Source: CAZXPY01 sp964643435
GTDB taxonomy: Bacteria; Patescibacteriota; Microgenomatia; Woykebacterales; RBG-16-39-9b
Direction: 5' to 3'
NCBI GenBank assembly: GCA_964643435.1
Contig: CAZXPY010000009.1
Span: 1 to 19,492 of the forward strand
DNA: 19,492 nt
A program made the translations under genes and the position numbers. The notes under the pieces were generated by a model. The model saw only the letters and a program-made list of their open reading frames with translations. It was not told the DNA's origin and searched no databases. This document shows, piece by piece, positions 5,955-13,333 of this stretch (positions are counted from its first letter, which is position 1; each line of letters begins with the position of its first letter).

Positions 5955-8129
5955 ATGGTGAAACTTCTTCTAATTGATGGACACGCTGTTTTCCATCGTG
6001 CTTATCATGCCCTTCCTCCTCTAACTACCTCTAAGGGAGAGCTAGTTAACGCTGTTTTTGGATTTACCAGCATGCTTTTGCGTGCCATTGCTGATATCAA
6101 TCCAAATTATATTGCGGTTGCTTTTTATACAGCCCATCCTACCTTTCGTCACCAAGAATACACTCTCTATAAAGCGCAAAGAATAACCGCTCCGCAAGAA
6201 CTCCACGAACAATTACCACGCGTAAAACAAGTGGTCGAGGCTCTTAATATTCCAATCTTTGAATTAGCTGGTTACGAGGCTGATGATGTTATTGGTACTT
6301 TGGTGAGGCAGGCGACGGAAAAGGCAAGGGCGGATTTGGAGGTGATTATTGTTACCGGAGACCGCGATACCCTTCAACTAGTCCGCCCAAAAGTAAAGGT
6401 TTGTGCTCCGGGTAAATCCTTCTCCGATGTTATCTATTACGACGAAAAGAGAGTCAGAGAAAAATATGGTTTAGATCCTTCCCAATTAGTAGATTATAAA
6501 GCCTTGGCTGGGGATGCTTCTGATAATATTCCTGGAGTAAGAGGTATTGGAGACGTAACCGCGACCAAATTATTACAAAAATTTGGGAATATTGAGAAAC
6601 TTTATCATAATCTGGACAAGGTTGAGAGCGAAAGAATTAGAAAAATGCTTGAAGCTGATGCCGAAAGTGCCGTCCTTTCTAAAAAGTTAGCCACAATCGA
6701 TACTAAAGTTCCCATTAAATTAAACCTAAAAGAAGGCGTCTTATCGGATTATAATAAAACGGCCGTTACTACTTTGTTTGAAGAATTAGAATTTAAAAGC
6801 TTAATTCCAAAACTGCCTCTCTCATCAAAAAGAATTCCAAAATCCAAACCCGTTACAAATGAGCAACAAATAGGCTTTTTTGATGGCAGTAAGGAACAAA
6901 GTGTCGCTGTTAACGAAAAAACAAGGGAGTTAGAAAAAGTTTTACGGGAAACGGAAGATAGGGGAGTTTTAATCGATAAAGAATTTTTAAGTGAATTAAG
7001 TGTTGATATAAATACACAATTAGAAGAACTTGAAGATAAAATCTACTCAAGTGTTGGTCACGAATTTAACTTAAACTCTCCAAAACAACTCTCGAGCGTT
7101 TTATACCAGGAATTGAATTTAGCCAATTCGGCTGTTAAGAAAAGAAAAACTCACCTTGCCACTGATGAAGCAACCTTGATGCTTCTTTTAGGAAGCCACC
7201 CAGTAGTTGAACTAATGCTAAACTACCGGGAACTTTTTAAACTTAAATCAACTTATATTGATAGTCTGCCTTCTCAAATTGGAAGTGACGGAAGAATTCA
7301 TACCCATTACCATACCGACGCTACTAGAACAGGGAGACTTTCTAGTAAAAATCCAAATCTGCAAAATATTCCAATTAGAGGTGATTGGGGTGAAAAAATC
7401 CGCAGAATATTTATTACCCCAAGCCGTCACCGGCTTTTATCAGCTGATTATAACCAAATTGAACTGCGAGTTATGGCTCATATGAGCCAGGATGAAAATT
7501 TAAAAGAAATTTTTAAAAGAGGCGAGGATGTCCATACTAAAACTGCTTCACAGATTTTTGATAAACAAGTAACTGCTGTTAGTGGTCAGGAGCGGCGAAT
7601 TGCAAAAATGGTTAATTTCGGAATTATGTACGGTATTTCTCCTTTTGGGTTGGCAAGAGAGTTGCAAATTGATTATGAAAAGGCAAAAGAAATAATCGAG
7701 CGTTATTTTGAAGAATTTCCGAGAGTTAAACTTTGGATAGGCGATACTTTAAGAGAAGCCTATGAAAAAGGTTTCGTAGAAACCTTAGGCGGTTTTAGGC
7801 GCTATGTTTTGGAACTGAAGAGCAATAACCGGATTATTAGAGGAGCCGGTGAGAGGATTGCAGTTAATTCTCCGATCCAAGGAACCGCCGCCGATATTAT
7901 TAAAGAAGCGATGGTCAAATTGAATGAAGAATTAAGAATTAAGAATTTAGAAACAAAGATGATTTTACAAGTTCATGACGAACTCGTTTTTGAAGTTCCA
8001 GAAAAAGAATTAAAAGAAGTTGCACCAATGGTTAAATCCGTAATGGAAACTGCCTTTCCACTTTCTGTTCCTCTTGTTGTTGATTTAAAGATTGGGAAGA
8101 ATTGGGGGGAAATGAAGCCATTAAGTTAA
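5955..8129 (+). CDS. polA: DNA polymerase I without 3'-5' exonuclease domain
   Basis: Family A DNA polymerase used for gap filling and primer removal. The N-terminal 5'-3' exonuclease (about 1-295) shows YEADDVIGTL, TGDRDTLQL and the helix-hairpin region GDASDNIPGVRGIGDVTATK. A linker of about 35 residues then leads directly into the polymerase domain (RGVLIDKEFLSEL, EFNLNSPKQL). Polymerase motif A is SADYNQIELR (Asp498), motif B RRIAKMVNFGIMYG (Lys551, Phe555) and motif C QVHDELVFEVP (Asp675). At 724 residues it is about 200 shorter than E. coli Pol I (928). The DnaQ-like proofreading domain between the two halves is missing altogether, so it should lack proofreading. ATG 5955 is supported by the -10 box 7 nt upstream. 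Confidence 0.96.
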   Translation: MVKLLLIDGHAVFHRAYHALPPLTTSKGELVNAVFGFTSMLLRAIADINPNYIAVAFYTAHPTFRHQEYTLYKAQRITAPQELHEQLPRVKQVVEALNIPIFELAGYEADDVIGTLVRQATEKARADLEVIIVTGDRDTLQLVRPKVKVCAPGKSFSDVIYYDEKRVREKYGLDPSQLVDYKALAGDASDNIPGVRGIGDVTATKLLQKFGNIEKLYHNLDKVESERIRKMLEADAESAVLSKKLATIDTKVPIKLNLKEGVLSDYNKTAVTTLFEELEFKSLIPKLPLSSKRIPKSKPVTNEQQIGFFDGSKEQSVAVNEKTRELEKVLRETEDRGVLIDKEFLSELSVDINTQLEELEDKIYSSVGHEFNLNSPKQLSSVLYQELNLANSAVKKRKTHLATDEATLMLLLGSHPVVELMLNYRELFKLKSTYIDSLPSQIGSDGRIHTHYHTDATRTGRLSSKNPNLQNIPIRGDWGEKIRRIFITPSRHRLLSADYNQIELRVMAHMSQDENLKEIFKRGEDVHTKTASQIFDKQVTAVSGQERRIAKMVNFGIMYGISPFGLARELQIDYEKAKEIIERYFEEFPRVKLWIGDTLREAYEKGFVETLGGFRRYVLELKSNNRIIRGAGERIAVNSPIQGTAADIIKEAMVKLNEELRIKNLETKMILQVHDELVFEVPEKELKEVAPMVKSVMETAFPLSVPLVVDLKIGKNWGEMKPLS

Positions 8130-8134
8130 GTGAC

Positions 8135-8145
8135 ACGTGATACGT
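8135..8145. repeat. Left copy of an 11-bp inverted repeat flanking the S23 gene
   Basis: ACGTGATACGT here is the exact reverse complement of ACGTATCACGT at 8544-8554. Both copies are embedded in similar low-complexity strings (GTGATACGT, GTAATA and TATTAC variants) on either side of the S23 gene. Confidence 0.6.
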
Positions 8146-8165
8146 GAGACGTAATAGGTATTAAA

Positions 8166-8528
8166 ATGACAAATGATGCTGGGTATAAAAATTTAATGAC
8201 TTGGCAAGTAGCGGACGAGCTAGCCTCTAAAGTTTATGATTTAACTGCGTTCTTTCCAAATAGCGAGCAATTTAGTTTAACGTCTCAACTTCGTAGAGCG
8301 GCTTTGTCTGTTCCTACAAATATAGTCGAAGGTTATGCGCGAAATAGTAAGGCTGAATTTCGAAGATTCATAGCTATTTCCTTAGGCTCTCTTGCAGAGA
8401 CTAAGTATCTTTTGGAGTTCGCTTTTAGAAGAGAGTATCTAAAAGAAAATTATTTTAATGAAGCCATGCGATTAGCCGACAAATGCGGCCAATTACTTTG
8501 GAAACTTTACAAATCTACTAGTAAGTAG
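8166..8528 (+). CDS. Four-helix-bundle protein of the 23S rRNA intervening-sequence (S23) family
   Basis: A 120-residue all-helical protein. The family pattern is clear: MTWQVADELASKVYDL in helix 1, FPNSEQFSLTSQLRRAALSV, then PTNIVEGYARNSKAEFRRF and SLGSLAETKYLLEFA. The family was first found encoded in insertions of 23S rRNA genes and is related to the Avd accessory protein of diversity-generating retroelements. Its molecular role in stand-alone form is unknown. Here it sits between polA and fpg, not in rRNA, and no reverse transcriptase is visible. No Shine-Dalgarno sequence precedes the ATG. It is flanked by ACGTGATACGT-type inverted repeats (8135-8145 and 8544-8554), which suggests that gene and flanks travelled together as a cassette; that is inference. 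Confidence 0.9.
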   Translation: MTNDAGYKNLMTWQVADELASKVYDLTAFFPNSEQFSLTSQLRRAALSVPTNIVEGYARNSKAEFRRFIAISLGSLAETKYLLEFAFRREYLKENYFNEAMRLADKCGQLLWKLYKSTSK

Positions 8529-8543
8529 CTAATATATCCCAAA

Positions 8544-8554
8544 ACGTATCACGT
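8544..8554. repeat. Right copy of the 11-bp inverted repeat flanking the S23 gene
   Basis: ACGTATCACGT is the exact reverse complement of 8135-8145. It lies between the S23 stop and the fpg start. Confidence 0.6.
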
Positions 8555-8579
8555 ATTTCTTATCGCGTATTACAAGCTT

Positions 8580-9413
8580 ATGCCAGAGCTTCCCGAAGTT
8601 CAAACAATTGTAGACGATCTAAATAGAAAAGTAATTGGTACTCAAATTACCCAGGTTATCTATACTGATGAGGGAAAAAAACTAATTAGTAAAAGCGATC
8701 AAGATTTAAGCGATATTTTACCTGGTGAAAAAATTACCCGGGCGCAGCGCCGCGCAAAATATTTGATTCTAAATTTATCCGGGGGAAGAAACCTTATAAT
8801 TCACCTTAAACTTACTGGTCAACTTTTTGTCCGGGATCAAAATTACGCAACCGAACCTTTTACCAGATTAATTTTAAAACTTGACGATAAACGAGAGATT
8901 CGTTTTGCAGATCGTGAAGGTTATGGTGAGGTAGTTTTAGCTGACGGGATAGATAAGGTCGAACCAAATTTAGGACCAGAACCGTTTGAAATTAGTGAGC
9001 AAACCTTCGGTGATAATTTATTGGCGACTAAGTTAGGAACAATCAAAGAGGCCCTAATTGACCAAAAAGTTATTTCTGGAGTTGGTAATATTTATGTTGA
9101 TGAGGCACTCTATTTAGCCAAAATCAACCCTTTCCGACCACCTCATTCTTTAAGTAAGGCCGAAACTCAAAAACTTTTAAGATCGATTAGAGAAGCGCTG
9201 CAGCAAGGTTTAAAACACCGGGGAACCACAATCGATTCTTACCGTGATACTGCTGGAAAACCAGGTACCCACCAGTTTCATTTATTAGTTTATGGAAAAG
9301 CTGGAAAACCTTGTAAACGCTGCGCTACAAAAATCGCTTATACCGAAATTTCCGGCCGCCGCACTCACTTCTGTCCTACATGTCAGCCAAAGGAGCAGTT
9401 ATCGCTGTTCTAA
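8580..9413 (+). CDS. mutM: Formamidopyrimidine-DNA glycosylase, divergent paralogue
   Basis: A base-excision repair glycosylase/AP lyase that removes oxidised purines. The 277 residues contain the catalytic N-terminus MPELPEV (Pro2 and Glu3 after Met removal), Lys60 in RRAKY (E. coli Lys57), the helix-two-turn-helix region DQKVISGVGNIYVDEAL and a four-cysteine zinc finger (CKRC, 16 residues, CPTC). The intercalation loop is atypical: where E. coli has DPRRFG (Arg109, Phe111), this protein has DREGYG, so Glu replaces the void-filling Arg and Tyr replaces Phe. The second paralogue at 9511 keeps Arg and Phe. There is no Shine-Dalgarno sequence, but a TATTAC box ends 6 nt before ATG 8580. Fold and chemistry seem intact; lesion choice may differ. 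Confidence 0.93.
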   Translation: MPELPEVQTIVDDLNRKVIGTQITQVIYTDEGKKLISKSDQDLSDILPGEKITRAQRRAKYLILNLSGGRNLIIHLKLTGQLFVRDQNYATEPFTRLILKLDDKREIRFADREGYGEVVLADGIDKVEPNLGPEPFEISEQTFGDNLLATKLGTIKEALIDQKVISGVGNIYVDEALYLAKINPFRPPHSLSKAETQKLLRSIREALQQGLKHRGTTIDSYRDTAGKPGTHQFHLLVYGKAGKPCKRCATKIAYTEISGRRTHFCPTCQPKEQLSLF

Positions 9414-9495
9414 TTGAGAAACACTACCCAAGGTGTCAGTAGGAACACACCTTTAAGTTGTGCATCACTCCATTGTTAATTTTTCATCCCCCCAA
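9414..9495. other. Intergenic region between the two fpg genes
   Basis: No open frame of interest is visible. It holds only a weak CACA/TGTG inverted pair around 9451-9463 and the promoter of the second fpg gene at its end. Confidence 0.4.
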
Positions 9496-9501
9496 TATAA
9501 T
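9496..9501 (+). promoter_or_regulatory. -10 box of the second fpg gene
   Basis: TATAAT ends 9 nt before ATG 9511, without a Shine-Dalgarno sequence, the same spacing as for ftsH. An out-of-frame ATG at 9504 lies between them and is probably not used. Confidence 0.55.
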
Positions 9502-9510
9502 TGATGGCAA

Positions 9511-10022
9511 ATGCCAGAACTTCCAGAAGTAGAGACCATTAGACGAGATTTAAACAAAGAATTAAAAGGTCGCAGAATTTTGAGGCTGAAATTTTATGAT
9601 TGGGCGAAGATGTTGAAACCTTCCCCAGAAGCAGTGGCAAAGGCGGTTGAGGGTAAGAAAATAAAAGATTTTGGTAGGCGAGCAAAACTACTTTTGATGC
9701 ACTTGGAGGGTGGAAAAACAATCGCGATCCACCTTAAACTTTCGGGTCAATTGTTTATTAGGAAACCAACCGATCCTCCTGATCGTTTTACCCACTTAGT
9801 GTTAGAGTTAGATAAAGGTGAGGAATTACGGTTCAACGATCTGCGTAAGTTTGGTTTTATCAAGGTGGTTGAAAATAAAGGGGATCTCAAAAAATTGCTT
9901 TCCGAGTTTGGTCCAGAGCCCAATACAGCCGAGTTTACCTTTGAAAATTTTAAGGATATCGTCACTAAAAGTTCTCGGGCGGTAAAAACAATTATAATGG
10001 ATCAAAAGAAAATAGCCGGTGT
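9511..10022 (+). CDS. mutM: Formamidopyrimidine-DNA glycosylase, canonical paralogue (cut by gap)
   Basis: The first 170 residues of a second Fpg enzyme, starting MPELPEVETIRRDL. Pro2/Glu3, the RRAKLLL Lys and HLKLSGQL are present. The loop NDLRKFG aligns with E. coli NDPRRFG and keeps the void-filling Arg and Phe. The frame enters the 100-N gap inside DQKKIAGV, the start of the helix-two-turn-helix, so roughly the last 100 residues with the zinc finger are not visible. It is probably intact in the organism. It is similar to the gene at 8580 but clearly diverged, so this is an old duplication or separate acquisition, not an assembly duplicate. Confidence 0.9.
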
Positions 10023-10122
10023 NNNNNNNNNNNNNNNNNNNNNNNNNNNNNNNNNNNNNNNNNNNNNNNNNNNNNNNNNNNNNNNNNNNNNNNNNNNNNN
10101 NNNNNNNNNNNNNNNNNNNNNN
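10023..10122. other. Scaffold gap of 100 N
   Basis: Exactly 100 N. The left flank is mid-fpg and the right flank is early in a GT2 gene, and the flanks share no overlap. About 300 nt of fpg and about 100 nt of GT2 are missing at least, so the true gap must be larger than 100 nt. Confidence 0.9.
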
Positions 10123-10778
10123 TAGAAGATTGTTTAAGAGCCTTTGAAAAACAGACCTTTGCTAAAAGCAATTTTGAAGTAATTGTAGTAGATAACTGTT
10201 CAACTGACAAAACCGCAATAGTGGCGCGGTCTCTCGGTGCAAAAGTCGTAAGTTGTGGCACTTTGGGGGTTTCTCATGCCCGGCAAGTAGGGGCGCTGGC
10301 GGCAAAAGGCGAGATAATTGCTGGGACGGATGCAGATACGCTGGTTGCGCAGGATTGGTTGGAAGTGATAGATAAAACATTCGCCAAAGACTCAGAATTA
10401 GTGGGAATAACCGGTTCAGTTGAGTTTCTCTCCCAAAGCTCCTTAAATCGTTTTTTGGCAAAAAATACATTTCCTAATTTAATAAAGGCTCTTTATTTCT
10501 TTGGAAGGACAGTTTTAAATGGTTTTAATTTTGCAGTTAAAAGAACCGCTTTTCTGGAAATTGGCGGGTTTAATACGAAGCTATCTTCCTATGAAGATAT
10601 TGATCTGGGACTGCGTTTAGGTAAAATTGGTAAAATGGCTTATATAGAGCAGATGCGTGTCTTTACAAGCGGTCGGAGAATAGATTCTAGTAGAACAAGA
10701 TTTTTTTGGTTAAACAGCCAAAATTTTTTCCGCTCCTTATTACACCTTAAACCAGTCCGTTTTGAGGCAATTAGATGA
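10123..10778 (+). CDS. Family 2 glycosyltransferase (5' end lost in gap)
   Basis: A GT-A fold glycosyltransferase that moves a sugar from a nucleotide-sugar donor to an acceptor at the cytoplasmic membrane face. The visible frame opens with EDCLRAFEKQTF and EVIVVDNCSTDKT, the usual beginning of GT2 domains about 25 residues in. The metal-binding DxD-type motif is GTDADTL, and the late signature SYEDIDLGLRLGKIG corresponds to the ED catalytic-base region. About 25 N-terminal residues are missing because of the gap. The TGA stop at 10776-10778 overlaps a 15-codon ORF that leads into the GT4 gene. Acceptor and sugar are unknown; the neighbouring GT4 suggests glycolipid or envelope glycan synthesis. 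Confidence 0.88.
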
Positions 10779-10822
10779 AAAGAAGAAGACTTGTTTTCAT
10801 TCGAAAGGGAGATTACTCATGA
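10775..10822 (+). CDS. 15-residue bridging ORF between GT2 and GT4
   Basis: ATG 10775 overlaps the GT2 stop as ATGA. The frame reads MKRRRLVFIRKGDYS and stops at TGA 10820-10822, which overlaps the GT4 start (again ATGA). The GT4 Shine-Dalgarno sequence lies inside it. It could pass ribosomes from one gene to the next by termination-reinitiation, or be chance. No homologue is recognisable at this length. Confidence 0.3.
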   Translation: MKRRRLVFIRKGDYS

Positions 10823-12084
10823 AAATTGGATTTTTTACTGAAACTTATCATCCGCAAATAAACGGAGTTGTCGAACAAATCGATACAAGCGCAAAGGAAC
10901 TCGAAATAAGAGGTCACGAAGTTTACATAATCTGCCCAAAAACACCCAATTTTAAAGATAAAAACAAAAGAGTGATTAGGATCCCTTCAATTAAAATTCA
11001 CTCAAATCCAGAACAACGTTTTATTTTGCCCCTTCCCGAGAAAAATTTTAGAGAAGTCTTCAAAACCCCGTTTGATATAATTCACGGCCAAAGTGGAGTT
11101 CCCGCTCTGCTTTTTGGGTTAGAACTTTCGCGGATCAAAAATGTTCCCTTTGTATTTACCTACCATACGCTTCTCAATCGCTACACCCATTACATTTTAA
11201 AGGGAAAATTAGTTACCCCAAAAATGATCGAGGTTGGTAGTAAATTGTTTTGTAACCTTAGTGATGTTGTTATTGCCCCGACGCAGCGGGTAAAAGGCGA
11301 GTTAATTTCTTACGGAGTTGCTAAAAAAATCGTCGTGATCCCTGGCGGTATTGATACTGAAAAATTTGCTAATGTCGAGAAAGGCTTTTTGCGAAAAAAG
11401 TTTAAAATTGCCAAGGGCGAAAAAATTTTACTTTACATCGGCCGTTTGGGCAAAGAAAAAAGCGTTGATTTTATAATTCGCGCTTTTAAGCTAATCTCGC
11501 GTGAAGCAACACTATTCATCATCGGCGATGGACCAGAGAAAGAAAACCTAAAAACTTTAAGCGCAAAACTAAAAATTAATAAAAAAATCATATTTACTGG
11601 ATTTATAGAAGTTAAAGAAGTACCAAAAGTTTACGCGGATAGCGATATTTTTGTTTTTGCATCAAGAACAGAAACCCAAGGATTAGTTATTATGGAGGCA
11701 ATGGCTAGTTCCTTACCTATTGTGGCAGTCAGCGATGCGGCTTTTGAAACTTCCGTGATTTCCGGGTTAGACGGCTTTCAAACGGCGCCAAACGAAAGTA
11801 ATTTTGCGCAAAAAGTGGAAAAATTATTAAACGATAAAAAGTTAAGAGAAAAAATGGGATTGGAGTCTAGAAAACTCTCTATTGAAAGATTTTCAGCGGC
11901 TCTACAAGCAGAAAGACTGGAGAAACTTTACCTTGAAACAATCAGCCAATATTATAAAGAAAAGAGAGATAAACTTGATGTTATTAAGCAGAAATTTAGC
12001 CAATTTTCTAATTATTTGAAAATCAACGCCGCTGTTGATAAGCTCAAGAGAACAATGCTTTCCTACGGAGAGGGGAGAAAATGA
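10819..12084 (+). CDS. Family 4 glycosyltransferase, diacylglycerol glucosyltransferase-like
   Basis: A GT-B fold enzyme of 421 residues. The N-terminus MKIGFFTETYHPQINGVV is the signature of the MgdA-like branch, which transfers glucose or related sugars to diacylglycerol or other lipids at the membrane. The C-terminal domain shows YIGRLGKEKSVDFIIRAF, the loop GDGPEKENL and the nucleotide-sugar motif ETQGLVIMEAMASSLPIVA (E-x7-E). I chose ATG 10819 over an upstream frame extension to 10762 because homology starts there and AAAGGGAG lies 7 nt before it. The stop overlaps the folD start (ATGA), so the two are translationally coupled. The acceptor is inferred from the branch and not certain. Confidence 0.9.
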   Translation: MKIGFFTETYHPQINGVVEQIDTSAKELEIRGHEVYIICPKTPNFKDKNKRVIRIPSIKIHSNPEQRFILPLPEKNFREVFKTPFDIIHGQSGVPALLFGLELSRIKNVPFVFTYHTLLNRYTHYILKGKLVTPKMIEVGSKLFCNLSDVVIAPTQRVKGELISYGVAKKIVVIPGGIDTEKFANVEKGFLRKKFKIAKGEKILLYIGRLGKEKSVDFIIRAFKLISREATLFIIGDGPEKENLKTLSAKLKINKKIIFTGFIEVKEVPKVYADSDIFVFASRTETQGLVIMEAMASSLPIVAVSDAAFETSVISGLDGFQTAPNESNFAQKVEKLLNDKKLREKMGLESRKLSIERFSAALQAERLEKLYLETISQYYKEKRDKLDVIKQKFSQFSNYLKINAAVDKLKRTMLSYGEGRK

Positions 12085-12902
12085 GAGCCGGAATAATAGA
12101 CGGAAAGGCAATTGCCTTTCAAATAAAAGAGGAACTTAAGGAAAATATTAGGGCGCTTGGAAGGGAACCAAAACTCGTAATTATTTGGGTTGGAGATAAT
12201 CCTGCCACGGCTGCCTATATTAGGCAAAAGGAAAGAGTAGCGGCTGAATTAGGAATTAATTTTGAAGTAATTAGATATGATAGTGACGTTTCTTTAGCCC
12301 AAATTAAGAGAAAAATTATCGAGTTAAATTCGGATAAGAGTGTAGATGGGTTTATTATCCAAACGCCCCTGCCGTCGCAACTCCCCGAAGAAGAAATTTT
12401 TGCTATTATTAACAGCGCAAAAGATGTCGATGGTGTAAATCCCGCCTCGTATTTTAAAGGAGCAACGCCGCTTGGGATTATTGAGTTACTTAAAAGAAGT
12501 GGAAGGCAGATTGCTGGAAAACATGCGGTGGTAATTGGTCGCAGCAACCTAGTAGGTAAACCAACTGCCGCTCTGCTTTTGCAAAACAATGCTACGGTAA
12601 CAATCTGCCATTCAAAAACCCCCAATTTAGCGCAATTTTCAAAAACTGCCGATATCTTGGTAGTAGCAATCGGCAAACCTAGATTTATAACAGAAGAGAT
12701 GGTGAAAAAAGGAGCGATAGTTATCGATGTTGGGATAAATAAAGTCAGCGGGAAACTTGTTGGCGATGTTGATTTTGAAAACGTTCAAAAAGTAGCCTCT
12801 TTTTTAACTCCTGTTCCCGGCGGAGTCGGCCCAATGACGGTAGCGATGCTATTTAGCAACTTAGTCCAAGCTTGCTTGAAAAAAGACTTGACAAGTAAAT
12901 AA
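12081..12902 (+). CDS. folD: Bifunctional methylenetetrahydrofolate dehydrogenase/cyclohydrolase
   Basis: FolD interconverts 5,10-methylene-THF and 10-formyl-THF, linking serine/glycine carbon to purine and formyl-Met synthesis. It is 273 residues long. Motifs are YIRQKERVAAELGI (the YxxxK catalytic lysine), DGFIIQTPLP (usually QLPLP), KDVDG, ATPLGIIELL (the usual PCTP has lost its Cys), the dinucleotide-binding VIGRSNLVGKP and the terminal TPVPGGVGPMT. The start overlaps the GT4 stop by ATGA, with GGGGAG just upstream. The promoter of the downstream RNA overlaps its last codons. Grouping with glycosyltransferases is probably only operon economy. Confidence 0.96.
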   Translation: MRAGIIDGKAIAFQIKEELKENIRALGREPKLVIIWVGDNPATAAYIRQKERVAAELGINFEVIRYDSDVSLAQIKRKIIELNSDKSVDGFIIQTPLPSQLPEEEIFAIINSAKDVDGVNPASYFKGATPLGIIELLKRSGRQIAGKHAVVIGRSNLVGKPTAALLLQNNATVTICHSKTPNLAQFSKTADILVVAIGKPRFITEEMVKKGAIVIDVGINKVSGKLVGDVDFENVQKVASFLTPVPGGVGPMTVAMLFSNLVQACLKKDLTSK

Positions 12903-12917
12903 AAACTGTTGTATAAA
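12888..12917 (+). promoter_or_regulatory. Promoter of the structured RNA
   Basis: TTGACA (12888-12893) and TATAAA (12912-12917) are separated by 18 nt. The -35 box lies within the last folD codons. Predicted transcription start is near 12924. Confidence 0.7.
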
Positions 12918-12923
12918 ATAAAT

Positions 12924-13304
12924 GAGTAGTGGAGAGCTACGGATCGTGGAACAAAGGGGCTGCCAGATGCTACCTCTTGAAGTTTCCCGAGGACCTTCAC
13001 CGTTTCCGCGGGTCCGAAAACTCTTCACAGCAGAACTCCTTGGCGGCGCGACCGAGAGTGTCAGCTCGAATCCCGACTGTGCGCAAGGGAAGGCGGGGCC
13101 CGAAGTGCACAGGTTGAGGTCGGAGGGCTGGTTACTTAAAGTTAAGCTGCCTAGAAAATCCCGCGTTTCTGCCAAAATTAGCAGGGACGCTCAATATAAG
13201 AGTCTGCTACCAAGGAAGACCAAAGGTAGTGGACACTGAACTGATCTGGCCACCCTTCGCAACGTACCATTTGGGTACCTTGCTTCGGGTGGCTTCTTCT
13301 TTTG
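12924..13304 (+). ncRNA. Unassigned structured RNA of about 370 nt
   Basis: This stretch is markedly more GC-rich than its neighbours, lacks a credible coding frame, and sits between a strong promoter and a terminator. Three nested long-range helices organise it: GCCAGAT (12962-12968) with ATCTGGC (13244-13250), CTACCT (12970-12975) with AGGTAG (13224-13229), and CCTTGG (13038-13043) with CCAAGG (13210-13215). Local hairpins include GGACC/GGTCC (12991-12995/13011-13015), CTGTGC/GCACAG (13077-13082/13107-13112) and GCGT-CTGC/GCAG-ACGC (13163-13190). Size and single-gene layout fit a housekeeping RNA, but the invariant motifs of RNase P RNA (GAAAGUCC, ACAGAA), tmRNA (5' GGGGCUGA with 3' CCA) and SRP RNA are not found. 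It may be a divergent member of one of these or a new class. Confidence 0.65.
13249..13304 (+). terminator. Terminator of the structured RNA
   Basis: GCCACCC (13249-13255) pairs with GGGTGGC (13287-13293), followed by a T-rich tail. An inner stem CAA-GTACC/GGTAC-TTG extends the hairpin. Its first two bases overlap the 3' strand of the outermost RNA helix. Confidence 0.65.
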
Positions 13305-13307
13305 TGT

Positions 13308-13313
13308 TATAAT
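13308..13313 (+). promoter_or_regulatory. Extended -10 promoter of the DUF5678-like gene
   Basis: TGT-TATAAT with start near 13320, followed by the Shine-Dalgarno sequence AAAGGAG (13321-13327). Unlike most first genes here, this one has a short leader with a ribosome binding site. Confidence 0.6.
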
Positions 13314-13333
13314 AAGATTGAAAGGAGTTAAGG

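Noticed and set aside
12922..13239. Open frames on both strands through the GC-rich region after folD
   Set aside because: Frames overlap on both strands, have no homology or codon character, and the region has promoter, nested helices and terminator of an RNA gene.
12924..13304. Assignment of the RNA to RNase P, tmRNA, SRP RNA, T-box or cobalamin riboswitch
   Set aside because: RNase P GAAAGUCC and ACAGAA, tmRNA ends, the SRP GGAA/AGCAG loop pair and a proper T-box UGGNACCGCG in a terminator context were not found. The downstream gene is not an aaRS. Without a covariance search I leave it unassigned.
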